The notes: generated by a model from the letters alone, not told the origin. DNA of 64,000 nucleotides from Faecalibacterium sp. I4-3-84 (GCF_023347255.1 NZ_CP094466.1:2542001-2606000), one strand, 5' to 3'. Positions 52,844-60,842 are shown, numbered from the stretch's first letter. Made by a program: numbers and translations.

Positions 52844-54694
52844 ATGGACGGTTCTATCACCACCAACAAAGGCATTGCCCTTATCGGCAAACTGCTGGCG
52901 CAGAAAGGCGCATTGCAGATTACCCGCGTAGCAGTCGGCGACGGCACTCCTCCTGCATCCCCAGCAACGCTCAACGCCCTCGTGCATGAGCTGAAAAACG
53001 CCACCATCGAGAGCGTGGACAACCCGAAGAACGGCGAGGCGAAAATCGTCGTCACCGTTTCCAGCATCGGCGTGACGCAGGGCTTTTTCGTCAAGGAAAT
53101 CGGCGTCTTTGCAAAGGACACCGACGGCAAAGAGATTCTGTACGCCTACGCGGGATTCTCCGACAATCCGCAGTGGATTCGCCCCGAGGGCACGGCCATC
53201 ACCAACGTGGCGACCTACGACATCAACACCATCATCGACCGCGTTTCCGAGGTCAAGGTCACTATCGACCCGTCGAGCCTCGCCACTAAGGCAGACCTCA
53301 CCAAGCTGGACGACCGTATTTCCGCACTGGAACGCAAAGAGCACGTCAAAATCTACGGCGTCCGCTGGCCCAAGGGCGCGAGCGCAAGCAAGGGCGAGCG
53401 CATCTACGACAGCGTAGGCATGACGGCGGAGGCTGGTGTTGGCAGCCAGACCGTCACCAACGACTTCGACAAGGCTTACCCGTTCGCAGGCCGTCGCCGC
53501 TGCAACGGCTACCGCGACGCAGACCGCACGTTCCATGTCACTGCATACGAGGGTGAGCCGGGCTACACCACAAACGACCCGGCAAAGCTGGTGTATGTCG
53601 AGACGCCGGAGTTTTATTACTTCGACGGCATTGACGGCGACTATGAGGTCATGGCCGTTTCTACCTACCCGGTCCCGGGCTTTGAGTTTATGCCCCGCAC
53701 CTACTCCGCCGCCTACCTCGTCGCTATGGAGGGCGAGACCGACAGCAAGAAGCCCACGAGCCGGAGCGGCGTATTCAGCGACTACAACAGCCTGAACGGA
53801 TGGGCGACCGACATCAAGAAGCTGGGCTCCCAGTACACCGGTATGCTGGCGGTCGATAACTACATCGACGGTCTGCTGATGATGGTTGAGTTTGGCACGA
53901 AAGACGTGCAGACTGTCATCATGGGCGCAAGCACCCTGCCGTATTCTGATTCTCATGTTGCGCTGGCAGCAGAGGACAGCGCGAACCGCATCCTCATTAC
54001 GAAAGCGCAGGCAGCAGACTACGTCGTCGGCCAGACTATCAGCCTGTCCAAGAGCAACATTTGGAGCGATGAAGTTGCCAAGAACCGCATCGTTACCAAA
54101 ATCGAGGACAAGAGCACGGACCAGACCTACCTCTACTTCGACGGCGCAGCAGTCAGCGTTGCTGAGGGTTGCCATGTGAGCTCCCGTCCGTGGGTGAACG
54201 GCGCAGCCGATGTTGTGGCGGCCAGCTCCGGCTCCACTGTGGACAACACGAGCGGCAAATACCCCTTTATCTACCGTGGCAAGGAGAACCCCTATGCAAA
54301 CGCATGGGTCAATGTGGCGGACCTGTTACATGTCAGAGAGGGAACAGAGGGCAATTACAAGTACCACATGGCCTATCTGCCCGACCCCACCAAATACGCA
54401 GGAGGCACGGTATCGTCCGATTATGTGCAGCTCGACTTCGAGATGCCCGGGCAGGACGGCTATGTCAAGGAGCTTGGCAAAGACCCGCGCTATCCTTTTA
54501 TCCGCGTAACCAAGACAATCGGCGGCAGCTCCTCCACCTATTACGCTGACTATTACTGGTACGGACGCAACGCGGTCAACGCGGTGCTTGCTGGCGGCAA
54601 CCTCAATGCTGGCCGGTACTACGGCCCCCGTTGCTTCAACTGCTACAATGCCCCGTCGTACTCGGACTGGTACCGCCGCGCGCGTCTTTCTTAA
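52844..54694 (+). CDS. Tail-collar fibre protein, DGR target with variable C-terminus
   Basis: 616 residues. Residues 1-150 are a phage tail-collar fibre domain (NKGIALIGKLLAQKGALQIT, GFFVKEIGVFAKD) that attaches to the baseplate. A linker (about 150-170) and a large C-terminal domain follow. The last 38 residues lie within the variable repeat and end RRARLS, in the C-type-lectin-like style of DGR targets. Eight codons there differ from the template repeat. The protein should bind the cell-surface receptor, and its tip is the part that is diversified. Confidence 0.9.
   Translation: MDGSITTNKGIALIGKLLAQKGALQITRVAVGDGTPPASPATLNALVHELKNATIESVDNPKNGEAKIVVTVSSIGVTQGFFVKEIGVFAKDTDGKEILYAYAGFSDNPQWIRPEGTAITNVATYDINTIIDRVSEVKVTIDPSSLATKADLTKLDDRISALERKEHVKIYGVRWPKGASASKGERIYDSVGMTAEAGVGSQTVTNDFDKAYPFAGRRRCNGYRDADRTFHVTAYEGEPGYTTNDPAKLVYVETPEFYYFDGIDGDYEVMAVSTYPVPGFEFMPRTYSAAYLVAMEGETDSKKPTSRSGVFSDYNSLNGWATDIKKLGSQYTGMLAVDNYIDGLLMMVEFGTKDVQTVIMGASTLPYSDSHVALAAEDSANRILITKAQAADYVVGQTISLSKSNIWSDEVAKNRIVTKIEDKSTDQTYLYFDGAAVSVAEGCHVSSRPWVNGAADVVAASSGSTVDNTSGKYPFIYRGKENPYANAWVNVADLLHVREGTEGNYKYHMAYLPDPTKYAGGTVSSDYVQLDFEMPGQDGYVKELGKDPRYPFIRVTKTIGGSSSTYYADYYWYGRNAVNAVLAGGNLNAGRYYGPRCFNCYNAPSYSDWYRRARLS
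54580..54692 (+). repeat. DGR variable repeat (VR)
   Basis: 113 bp, co-linear with TR at +215. Eight differences, each at a TR adenine: VR 54587 C, 54609 C, 54617 T, 54633 G, 54644 T, 54659 T, 54665 G, 54671 T. It ends in a 12-base all-G/C run (54673-54684) followed by an identical TCTTTCTT, as at DGR initiation sites. The fibre stop codon is just beyond. Confidence 0.95.
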
Positions 54695-54715
54695 AATACC
54701 TGACAGCAGGGGATT

Positions 54716-54732
54716 GGGGGCGGCCAGCCCCC
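54716..54732 (+). other. Hairpin downstream of VR (DGR homing hairpin and possible attenuator)
   Basis: GGGGGC-ggcca-GCCCCC, 24 bases after VR. A hairpin at this place is a known requirement or enhancer for target recognition in studied DGRs (Bordetella phage BPP-1). A pyrimidine-rich tract follows (54727-54770), so it might also act as a weak terminator before TR. Confidence 0.75.
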
Positions 54733-54759
54733 TTTCTTCTTCTGTCTTTTTCTTTCGCT

Positions 54760-55076
54760 TTTTAACTCCAAACAGGGACTTGGTGTGCTCTGCTCGCGGT
54801 GATTGCTGGCGGCAACCTCAATGATGGCCGGAACTACGGCCCCCGTTACTTCAACTGCAACAATGCCCCGTCGAACTCGAACTGGAACCGCCGCGCGCGT
54901 CTTTCTTTATGCGTTCCCATAAATTATTGCACACCATTTCGCCGCCCTATAGGCAGCCGGACCCGGAGAACGGGCCGCCTTGCCACTCGGCAAAAATACG
55001 CCACATCAGGTGGGAGCTAGTAGGACCGGACAGGCCTCGAAAACCCTCAAGGCTAAAAGAAAGAGGTGAATGCCTG
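54760..55076 (+). ncRNA. DGR RNA: TR plus TR-RT spacer
   Basis: The region from before TR to the proposed RT start carries no good gene. In known DGRs the TR transcript plus about 140 nt of downstream spacer is the template and primer for cDNA synthesis. Here the TR-RT spacer is 169 nt (54908-55076). Ends are approximate because no promoter was recognised. Confidence 0.6.
54795..54907 (+). repeat. DGR template repeat (TR)
   Basis: 113 bp copy of the fibre end. It contains 22 adenines, many in nine AAC/AAT asparagine codons when read in the VR frame, the codon type that gives most amino-acid choices when A is randomised. It differs from VR at 54802, 54824, 54832, 54848, 54859, 54874, 54880 and 54886 only, all A in TR. 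Confidence 0.95.
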
Positions 55077-56177
55077 TTGAAAAGGGCAGGATTCCTGTAT
55101 GAAAAGCTCCTCGACAGAGGACTTATCAGGGACGCCATCATAAAGGCATCACGGAAAAAGCGTCGCCGGAGGTCGGTTAGACGCATCCTGAATAATATCG
55201 ACCATTACGTCGATGAACTCTACACCATGATTGCGAACGAGAGCTTTACGCCCTCACCGTACCGGAGATTCCAAATCAAGGACGGCGCAACGCAAAAGGT
55301 GAGAGAAATTTGTTGCCCGAAATTCTACCCCGACCAAATCGTCCACTGGATGATGATACTCGTTCTCGAACCCGTGTTTATGCGCGGGATGTGCGAAACG
55401 AACTGCGGCAGCGTCCCCGGGCGCGGCGCGCACTACGGAAAGAAGCACATTGAGAAGTGGTACAAGCTGGACAGGAAGAACACAAAATATTGCGCAAAGC
55501 TCGACATCCGAAAATTCTACCCATCGACTAAGGCTCCGGCCGTTATGCAGGAACTGCGGCACGTTATCAAGTGCAAGCGGATGCTGCGGCTGTGTGAGAC
55601 GGTGTTGAACAGCTCGGACGGCCTGCCGATTGGCAATTACACCTCACAGTGGTTTGCGAACTTCCTTCTGCAGCGGCTCGACCATTTCATCAAGGAAGTG
55701 CTCCACATACGGTATTTTGTCCGGTACATGGATGATATGTGTCTCTGGGCATCGAGCAAAAAGCTCCTGCACAGAGCGGTAAAAGCAATCGAGAAGTTTC
55801 TGGCGGGTCTCGGCCTTGTGTTAAAGGCCAACTGGCAGATATTCCCGACGGCTGCCCGTGCGGTGGATTTTCTTGGATTCCGATTCTTCCGCGAGAAAAC
55901 GACCTTGCGAAAGAACCTCGCTCTGCGCTTGAGGCGGAGGGTGAAGAAAACCTACAAGCATACCCAGAAAACAGGCAGAGTGCGAGCGCGGGACGCAGCA
56001 GCGGTTATGAGTTACTGCGGATGGCTGAAACACGCACATTGCCACGGCTTTTTCGTGAAGTACGTTAAGCCGTATGTGAACTTCAAAAAGCTAAAGGAGG
56101 CTATCAGACATGAAGCGAGAATACGCGCACGAACCGCCTATTGTGTCGGTAACGCAGCTCAACCCCGAACAGTGTGA
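55077..56177 (+). CDS. DGR reverse transcriptase
   Basis: 366 residues from TTG 55077. Motifs: catalytic Asp144 in KLDIRKFYPS, the DGR-specific GLPIGNYTSQ (183-192) where group II intron and retroviral enzymes have QG, and YMDD (218-221). It reverse-transcribes TR RNA with errors at adenines. The frame is open back to an ATG at 54909, inside the spacer and 1 base after TR, but only TTG 55077 has a proper ribosome site (GAGGTGA, 7 bases before). The 3' end overlaps the next gene by 68 bases. No Avd partner gene lies beside it. Confidence 0.93.
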   Translation: MKRAGFLYEKLLDRGLIRDAIIKASRKKRRRRSVRRILNNIDHYVDELYTMIANESFTPSPYRRFQIKDGATQKVREICCPKFYPDQIVHWMMILVLEPVFMRGMCETNCGSVPGRGAHYGKKHIEKWYKLDRKNTKYCAKLDIRKFYPSTKAPAVMQELRHVIKCKRMLRLCETVLNSSDGLPIGNYTSQWFANFLLQRLDHFIKEVLHIRYFVRYMDDMCLWASSKKLLHRAVKAIEKFLAGLGLVLKANWQIFPTAARAVDFLGFRFFREKTTLRKNLALRLRRRVKKTYKHTQKTGRVRARDAAAVMSYCGWLKHAHCHGFFVKYVKPYVNFKKLKEAIRHEARIRARTAYCVGNAAQPRTV

Positions 56178-56775
56178 GGTGCTGCTGCACGAGAACATCA
56201 ACGCGGAGACCCGCACCACGACCGGCGCAAACGGCGAGGAGCAGACCACCGTATACACGGCACAGGAGTACACCCTCATCATCCCGTGGCGGGAGGGCAT
56301 TGAGGACAGCATCAAGGCCAACGTCGCCGCATGGACCGAAATGGCCCGCAAGCAGGAGCTCGAAGAGCTGCTGCCTGAAAAGCTGACCGAGCTGGATAAT
56401 GCCTGCCGCAAGGCAATCGTCGAGGGCTGCTGGGTCGAGCTGGCGGACGGCTCCACCCAGCACTTTGCGCTGACGGAGGCAGACCAGATTAACCTCAACG
56501 TCGCACTTGAAGCCGTGAAAGCAGGCGCGGAGGGCTATCCCTATCACGCGGATGGTGAGCTGTGCCGTGTGTTCAGCGCGGCCGACATCAACGCTGTCGC
56601 AGCAGCGGCCGTGGCGCACAAGCTCTACCACACCACCTATTTCAACCACGCGAAGCAGTGGGCCACCCGCGCCAAGACGGCAGACGAGCTTGCCGGTATC
56701 CACTACGGCGCACAGCTCCCGGAGGACCTTGCGGCCAACATGGCAAAGGTCATCGCTAGTGTATCGGGCCAGTAA
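56110..56775 (+). CDS. Tail-associated protein of unknown function
   Basis: 221 residues; AAAGGAGG lies 9 bases before ATG 56110. N-terminal beta-type segment (CEVLLHENINAETRTTTG), a helical middle and a C-terminal domain with LYHTTYFNHAKQWATRA. Its site after the fibre suggests fibre assembly or a small tail component. It is not Avd-like: Avd is a basic four-helix bundle of about 120 residues. Confidence 0.6.
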   Translation: MKREYAHEPPIVSVTQLNPEQCEVLLHENINAETRTTTGANGEEQTTVYTAQEYTLIIPWREGIEDSIKANVAAWTEMARKQELEELLPEKLTELDNACRKAIVEGCWVELADGSTQHFALTEADQINLNVALEAVKAGAEGYPYHADGELCRVFSAADINAVAAAAVAHKLYHTTYFNHAKQWATRAKTADELAGIHYGAQLPEDLAANMAKVIASVSGQ

Positions 56776-57196
56776 GGCAGCCGCGCTGTTCCTGACAGGC
56801 GGCACGGCCTACGCGCTGCTCGAGACGGCATGGCGCGGTCACACGCACTGGACGATGTTCGTCCTCGGCGGATTCCTTTTCCTGATTCTAGGCGAGCTGA
56901 ACGAGGGCTTGCTCGAATGGGATACCCCGCTCATTTTGCAGGGTATCATCGGTTCAGCCATCGTGACAGGAGCGGAGCTCGCAACCGGGATGATTCTCAA
57001 CGTCTGGCTCGGCCTCGGCGTTTGGGATTACTCCGGGATGCCGCTCAACTACAAAGGGCAGATTTGCCTCCCGTTTAGCATCCTGTGGATTTTCGTGTCC
57101 ATCGCGGCCGTCGTCCTCGATGACTGGCTGCGATACTGGCTGTTTGGGGAGGAGCGTCCGCACTACACACTGTTCCGGCGCGGCGAGAGCCGCTGA
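56759..57196 (+). CDS. Multi-pass membrane protein, PF06541-type (CmpB-like)
   Basis: 145 residues with four predicted membrane helices. The pattern GELNEGLLEWDTPLILQGII, then VWDYSGMPLNYKGQICLPFS, is that of the family named 'putative ABC transporter type IV', whose function is unknown. GTG 56759 is chosen (AAAGG upstream) and overlaps the previous gene by 17 bases. In this lysis-side location it could have a holin-like or exclusion role. Confidence 0.7.
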   Translation: MYRASKAAALFLTGGTAYALLETAWRGHTHWTMFVLGGFLFLILGELNEGLLEWDTPLILQGIIGSAIVTGAELATGMILNVWLGLGVWDYSGMPLNYKGQICLPFSILWIFVSIAAVVLDDWLRYWLFGEERPHYTLFRRGESR

Positions 57197-57208
57197 AAGG
57201 AGCCGCCA

Positions 57209-57406
57209 ATGAACCGCGAGGAGAGGCTCGAACAGCTTTTGACGGCCACCGTTAAGCTGCTCGACCGGTGGGAGGAATACTCCCTCGAAACGAACTGCGG
57301 GGAGCCGGAGGGCTACGGAGCAGCCCGCGCGGTGGTACACGCAGAATTTTCCGTACTCAAACAGACCGACAAAGGAGACGTCGAGAATGAGCGTAATTAC
57401 CTTTAA
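57209..57406 (+). CDS. Small phage protein of unknown function
   Basis: 65 residues, AAAGGAG before the ATG. Helical N-terminal half (EERLEQLLTATVKLLDRWEE). It overlaps the endolysin gene by 20 bases. Confidence 0.6.
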   Translation: MNREERLEQLLTATVKLLDRWEEYSLETNCGEPEGYGAARAVVHAEFSVLKQTDKGDVENERNYL

Positions 57407-58046
57407 GCCGAACGACCACACGAAAATCACCACAGACTTCGAGCGGTCCGAGTTTGCCTGCCCGTGCGGATGCACGGCGCAGATGATTGACCCGGAGCTC
57501 GTCCAGAAGATGCAGACCGTCCGCACCAAGCTCGGCAAGGCCATCAAGGTTACGTCGGGCTACCGGTGCGTGAAGCACAACGCAGACCCGAAAGTGGGCG
57601 GCAGCCGGACAAGCCGCCACCTCTACGGCATTGCGGCCGACTGGCGCACGAAGGACCGGAGCGTAAACCCCGTTGCCCTCGGTATCATCGCGGCCGCACA
57701 GGGCTTTGGCGCGGTCGGCATCTACTGGCACGACAAGGCCGCCATTGTCCACACCGACACGCGCGGAGGCAAGGCTACATGGCTTTGCGTCCGGCCCGGC
57801 GTGTATCCCAGCACCACCTACAACAAGTTTGTCCTGCCGACCATCGAGCAGGGCTGCGAGGGAGCCGCTAACCGCGCAGCTACGGTTATGCTGCAGCGGC
57901 TCCTCGGCATCCCGCACGACGGCAGTTTTGGCCCGGCTACCACAAAGGCACTGATGGCGGCCCAGCGTAAGCACGGCCTCACCCCTGATGGCATTTGCGG
58001 CCCCAAGAGCTGGACTGTCCTGTCAGGCGCAGACAAATATCTGTGA
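57387..58046 (+). CDS. Endolysin: M15-type peptidase with peptidoglycan-binding domain
   Basis: 219 residues. Residues 20-140 are a peptidase M15_3 domain with zinc ligands in RHLYGIAADW and VHTD, which cuts peptide cross-links of the wall. Residues about 150-215 form a PG_binding_1 repeat (RLLGIPHDGSFGPATTKAL). There is no signal peptide, so release depends on the holins encoded next. Confidence 0.9.
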   Translation: MSVITFKPNDHTKITTDFERSEFACPCGCTAQMIDPELVQKMQTVRTKLGKAIKVTSGYRCVKHNADPKVGGSRTSRHLYGIAADWRTKDRSVNPVALGIIAAAQGFGAVGIYWHDKAAIVHTDTRGGKATWLCVRPGVYPSTTYNKFVLPTIEQGCEGAANRAATVMLQRLLGIPHDGSFGPATTKALMAAQRKHGLTPDGICGPKSWTVLSGADKYL

Positions 58047-58063
58047 GGGAGGAGGTGATACCC

Positions 58064-58351
58064 ATGTGGGAGTTCATTGTCCAGTATTGGGCGGAGTGGG
58101 CTTTCGGACTGCTTGGCACGGCGATTATCGCCGTAGCCATCAAGTACAAAGCCCTCCTCAACGGCGTACTGGCTATTCTGCACGACCGTATTTATCAGGC
58201 CTGCCAGCACTACATTCAGCAGGGCTACATCGACGCGAGCGGCCTGAAAAATTTGGAGTACCTCTATCGCAGCTACCACACGCTTGGGGGGAACGGGACC
58301 GGGACCGAATTGTACAACCGGGCCAAAGCTCTCCCCATCCACGACAACTGA
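58064..58351 (+). CDS. Holin-like small membrane protein
   Basis: 95 residues from ATG 58064, with GGAGGTGAT 5 bases before it. One hydrophobic segment (about 8-28) and an amphipathic C-terminal part. Location between endolysin and holin supports a lysis role; the family was not recognised. Confidence 0.6.
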   Translation: MWEFIVQYWAEWAFGLLGTAIIAVAIKYKALLNGVLAILHDRIYQACQHYIQQGYIDASGLKNLEYLYRSYHTLGGNGTGTELYNRAKALPIHDN

Positions 58352-58374
58352 TTTTCAACAGAAAGGACAACACT

Positions 58375-58626
58375 ATGAACAACAATCACATCTCCGCTGG
58401 CACCATCGCCCGTACCGCAGCTCTGGCTCTGGCACTGACTAACCAGATTTTGAGCGCAGCGGGCAAGCCCGTCATCCCCATCGACAACGCACAGCTCGAG
58501 CAGTTCATCACCACCGGCTTTACCGTCGGCGCGAGCATCGTGAACTGGTGGTATAACCAGTCCTTCACGCAGGCAGCCATCGAGGGCGATAAGACCTACG
58601 AGAGCGTCAAGAATCAGATTCACTAA
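58375..58626 (+). CDS. Holin, SPP1-type
   Basis: 83 residues. ISAGTIARTAALALALTNQI and VGASIVNWWYNQSFTQAA are typical of the SPP1 holin family, with two membrane-compatible stretches. AGAAAGGA lies before ATG 58375. It is the last gene of the late operon. Confidence 0.85.
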   Translation: MNNNHISAGTIARTAALALALTNQILSAAGKPVIPIDNAQLEQFITTGFTVGASIVNWWYNQSFTQAAIEGDKTYESVKNQIH

Positions 58627-58657
58627 GGACGCCCCAGCAGCTACCACATAACAGCAC

Positions 58658-58706
58658 GAGCCTCCCGGTATACCTCGCACAAGAGGGCCGGGAGGCTCTT
58701 TTTTTA
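58658..58706 (+). terminator. Late operon terminator
   Basis: Perfect 11-bp stem GAGCCTCCCGG (58658-58668) / CCGGGAGGCTC (58688-58698), followed by seven T. Confidence 0.95.
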
Positions 58707-59202
58707 TTGCCGTTTTTTGCAATATCTTCCCCGGAAACGCACTTAAAACAGCATTTCCGGCGCGGTTATTCTCGTAAAAAGACATTTTCGGGACAGAAAT
58801 GCACTTTTTGATACATTTTCTATCATTTCCGTGGATAACCGCAGAAAAACGACGCGGAAATACCAGAATGACCCGAAAAGTGGAAAACTGGGTGGAAAAA
58901 GTTGATAAAAGGGTCATACGAGACAACACACGCAGTTGTCCCAAAATACCACGAAAAACAATATAACCGGAGCGGAAATACCGTTTTGAACGCATATCCG
59001 CGCGGATATGCACTGAAAGCAGCATTTCCGGGTATTTCCGGCGAAACAATCGACAAAGAAGAGTAGAGTAAAGAAGAGTAGAGTAGAGAATATATTATAC
59101 TCCGCGATTTTGCAATCGCTGACGCGAAAGCCGTTGCCATTGCCCCTGTTAGGTGCTATCATAAAAGCACGACTACCAACACAGAACAGGAGGACAACAG
59201 TT
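58707..59202. repeat. Repeat-rich non-coding region, possible replication/partition or control locus
   Basis: About 500 bases without a gene and richer in A/T than the flanks. It holds: a perfect 20-bp palindrome GCATATCCGCGCGGATATGC (58992-59011); two copies of GCACT(t/g)AAA(a/g)CAGCATTTCCGG (near 58738 and 59010); scattered ATTTCCG/CGGAAAT motifs on both strands; two GCGGAAATACC copies (near 58854 and 58974); and a tandem 15-mer AAAGAAGAGTAGAGT (59055-59069, 59070-59084). A further A/T stretch with TATATTATAC follows. Confidence 0.6.
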
Positions 59203-60228
59203 ATGGGTAACACAACTGCGTCCCTCACCCACGAACAACTGTTCGGGGGGGTAACAATCGACGGCGCAGCAGAAATCCAGAGTGAATTGCGCGACCGTAG
59301 GGACAAGAAACCGAGCTCCGAACTGAACTTTGCACCGAGCAAGGCGGGCCGCGTGGCTTGCTTTGATGAAAAGCGGTGCTATATTACAGACGGCGAGCTC
59401 AAGCCGCTTGCCTACTTCGACGCGGATGCTTATATTGCCGCGTGTGGAATATCGGACGACGGCAGCGTGGCTCTTTTTATGACGGCATACGGCCCGAGCG
59501 GAGAGAGCACCATGCTTATTGATACGAACGCCTTTTCGACCATCGCGGCCGGAGATGTTCAGGTGAGTGCAAATACCGTTCGCGGGATAAACGTGGATTC
59601 GACACGAAAAAAATTCACTCTGTTCACCGCAAAGAAGCGGGAGACAGAGTGGAGCGAGAAGCACGGCTTTACATTTTCTCTCGAGCCAACAGTCCCGGCA
59701 GACGAGCCGCAGGAGATTCCGGACTATGGAGCCATGAAAGCGGCAGAGCGCATGGGCATCCCATACGAGGAGTATGCGGCTATCCTGAAAAAGGCAAGGG
59801 ACGAGGTCGAGGGCGACGACGGTTGGGAAAAAGAACTCGACGCAAAGAACAGAGCGAAAGCCGGGATTGATGGCCCGGATGCCGAGACACTGGAACAGAA
59901 CGCCGAGAGGCTGAAACGGTATGAAGAAAAAACAGACTTGTCACCCTACGAGCTGCTCGAAAAGGCTCAAGGCTGCATTTGTGAGCTGAAAGAGACCTAC
60001 ACGGAGCAGGCGGAACAAAAAGCGGTAGACTATTTGAGCCTGTCAGCCCTGAATCCCAAGATGTCCACATACCAGCTCTCCAATGCCTACAAGGAGCTCG
60101 GCCAGATATACGACCAAAACGACCTCAAGCAGAAAGCCCTCGACGCATACCGGGAGGGCCTGCGTCTTAACTCCGGATTGTCCGTGAAGAAACGCATCAA
60201 GCAGCTCGAGAAAGAGCTGAACGCATAA
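59203..60228 (+). CDS. Phage protein with C-terminal TPR-like helices, function unknown
   Basis: 341 residues; AGGAGGA lies 9 bases before ATG 59203. Residues about 35-160 are beta-rich, resembling blades of a propeller (GRVACFDEKRCYITDGELKP, GSVALFMTAYG). Residues about 205-222 (DDGWEKELDAKNRAKAGID) repeat a motif of the phage minor head protein. Residues about 250-341 look like tetratricopeptide helices (YKELGQIYDQNDLKQKALDA). Function unknown. Confidence 0.65.
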   Translation: MGNTTASLTHEQLFGGVTIDGAAEIQSELRDRRDKKPSSELNFAPSKAGRVACFDEKRCYITDGELKPLAYFDADAYIAACGISDDGSVALFMTAYGPSGESTMLIDTNAFSTIAAGDVQVSANTVRGINVDSTRKKFTLFTAKKRETEWSEKHGFTFSLEPTVPADEPQEIPDYGAMKAAERMGIPYEEYAAILKKARDEVEGDDGWEKELDAKNRAKAGIDGPDAETLEQNAERLKRYEEKTDLSPYELLEKAQGCICELKETYTEQAEQKAVDYLSLSALNPKMSTYQLSNAYKELGQIYDQNDLKQKALDAYREGLRLNSGLSVKKRIKQLEKELNA

Positions 60229-60229
60229 A

Positions 60230-60404
60230 ATGACCCAGCAAGTGACGAAAGCCTCCTGCGGAGACCCGCAAAGCGTCGTGGTGGCTAGGCGGCAAACTTT
60301 ACGGCCAGACCACAAAAGCCCGAAATCGAGGCCCCGGAGCCGTGCTCGTGACGTTCTACGGCTCAACGCAGGAGAAAGCACTCCGAAAAGCTACAGGCAA
60401 ATAG
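60230..60404 (+). pseudogene. Possible small gene with apparent +1 frameshift
   Basis: ATG 60230 gives MTQQVTKA; a +1 shift near 60251 leads into a natural-looking sequence KASWWLGGKLYGQTTKARN and GPGAVLVTFYGSTQEKAL, ending at TAG 60404. The unshifted frame (to 60451) is arginine-rich and looks like a shadow. The shifted frame has no start codon of its own. It could be a broken gene or an assembly error. Confidence 0.4.
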
Positions 60405-60447
60405 CCAGCAAGTTAAAATCAGCCTGCGGGAGACGGCCCACAGGGAG

Positions 60448-60582
60448 GTGATGGAGAGGGCTGCACGGGGACCACGAACAGCCCTCCCGTCACACTGGCT
60501 GCTCCGAAATACCCGCAGCAGGAAGAACCACGCGGCGCAAATCCTGTATGCGCGGCAGCGGCTCGACCGCTGGCGGGCATAG
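60448..60582 (+). CDS. Possible small basic protein
   Basis: GTG 60448 / ATG 60451 starts a 43-44 residue basic peptide (ALPSHWLLRNTRSRKNHAAQ ...). The same frame is protein-like further upstream (QQVKISLRETAHREV) but has no start there. The proposed start lies almost on top of its GGGAGG site, so the gene may be longer and damaged. Confidence 0.35.
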   Translation: MMERAARGPRTALPSHWLLRNTRSRKNHAAQILYARQRLDRWRA

Positions 60583-60591
60583 GAGGCAAGC

Positions 60592-60801
60592 ATGGAACAG
60601 TCTATTTATGAGCTCTACATGGAGCAGGTCAACCCGCAGGACACCCGCGAAATCATGCAGGCAGAGGACACGCTCACCGCGCTGCTTAAGCTGGTGGAAA
60701 ACCGCGAATTGCGCGACGCCATCGACCGCGCAGCAGGCCGCGTTGCCTACCTCCGAGAAGTAGCGGCATTTGAGGCCGGTTACGGCTTTATGCCCGAATA
60801 A
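60592..60801 (+). CDS. Small acidic phage protein
   Basis: 69 residues, TAGGAGG just upstream. Helical (LTALLKLVENRELRDAIDRA). It is the last plus-strand gene before the divergent right arm. Function unknown. Confidence 0.6.
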   Translation: MEQSIYELYMEQVNPQDTREIMQAEDTLTALLKLVENRELRDAIDRAAGRVAYLREVAAFEAGYGFMPE

Positions 60802-60802
60802 C

Positions 60803-60835
60803 AAAAAGGGAGGCCCGGCACAACGCCGGGCCTCC
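60803..60835 (-). terminator. Terminator of the right-arm XRE gene
   Basis: GGAGGCCCGGC (60809-60819) / GCCGGGCCTCC (60825-60835). The T-run is on the minus strand (60807-60803), so it mainly ends leftward transcripts; it may also stop the plus-strand operon. Confidence 0.85.
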
Positions 60836-60842
60836 TGATTCA

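Noticed and set aside
51770-54175. 801-codon minus-strand open frame opposite baseplate and fibre genes
   Set aside because: Shadow frame; the plus-strand genes are recognisable and in normal order.
54799-55020. Open frame through TR and the spacer
   Set aside because: It is only the translation of the template repeat; in DGRs this is RNA template, and no ribosome site precedes it.
59055-59084. Tandem 15-mer as a CRISPR start
   Set aside because: The two copies are directly adjacent without spacers; it is a simple tandem duplication.
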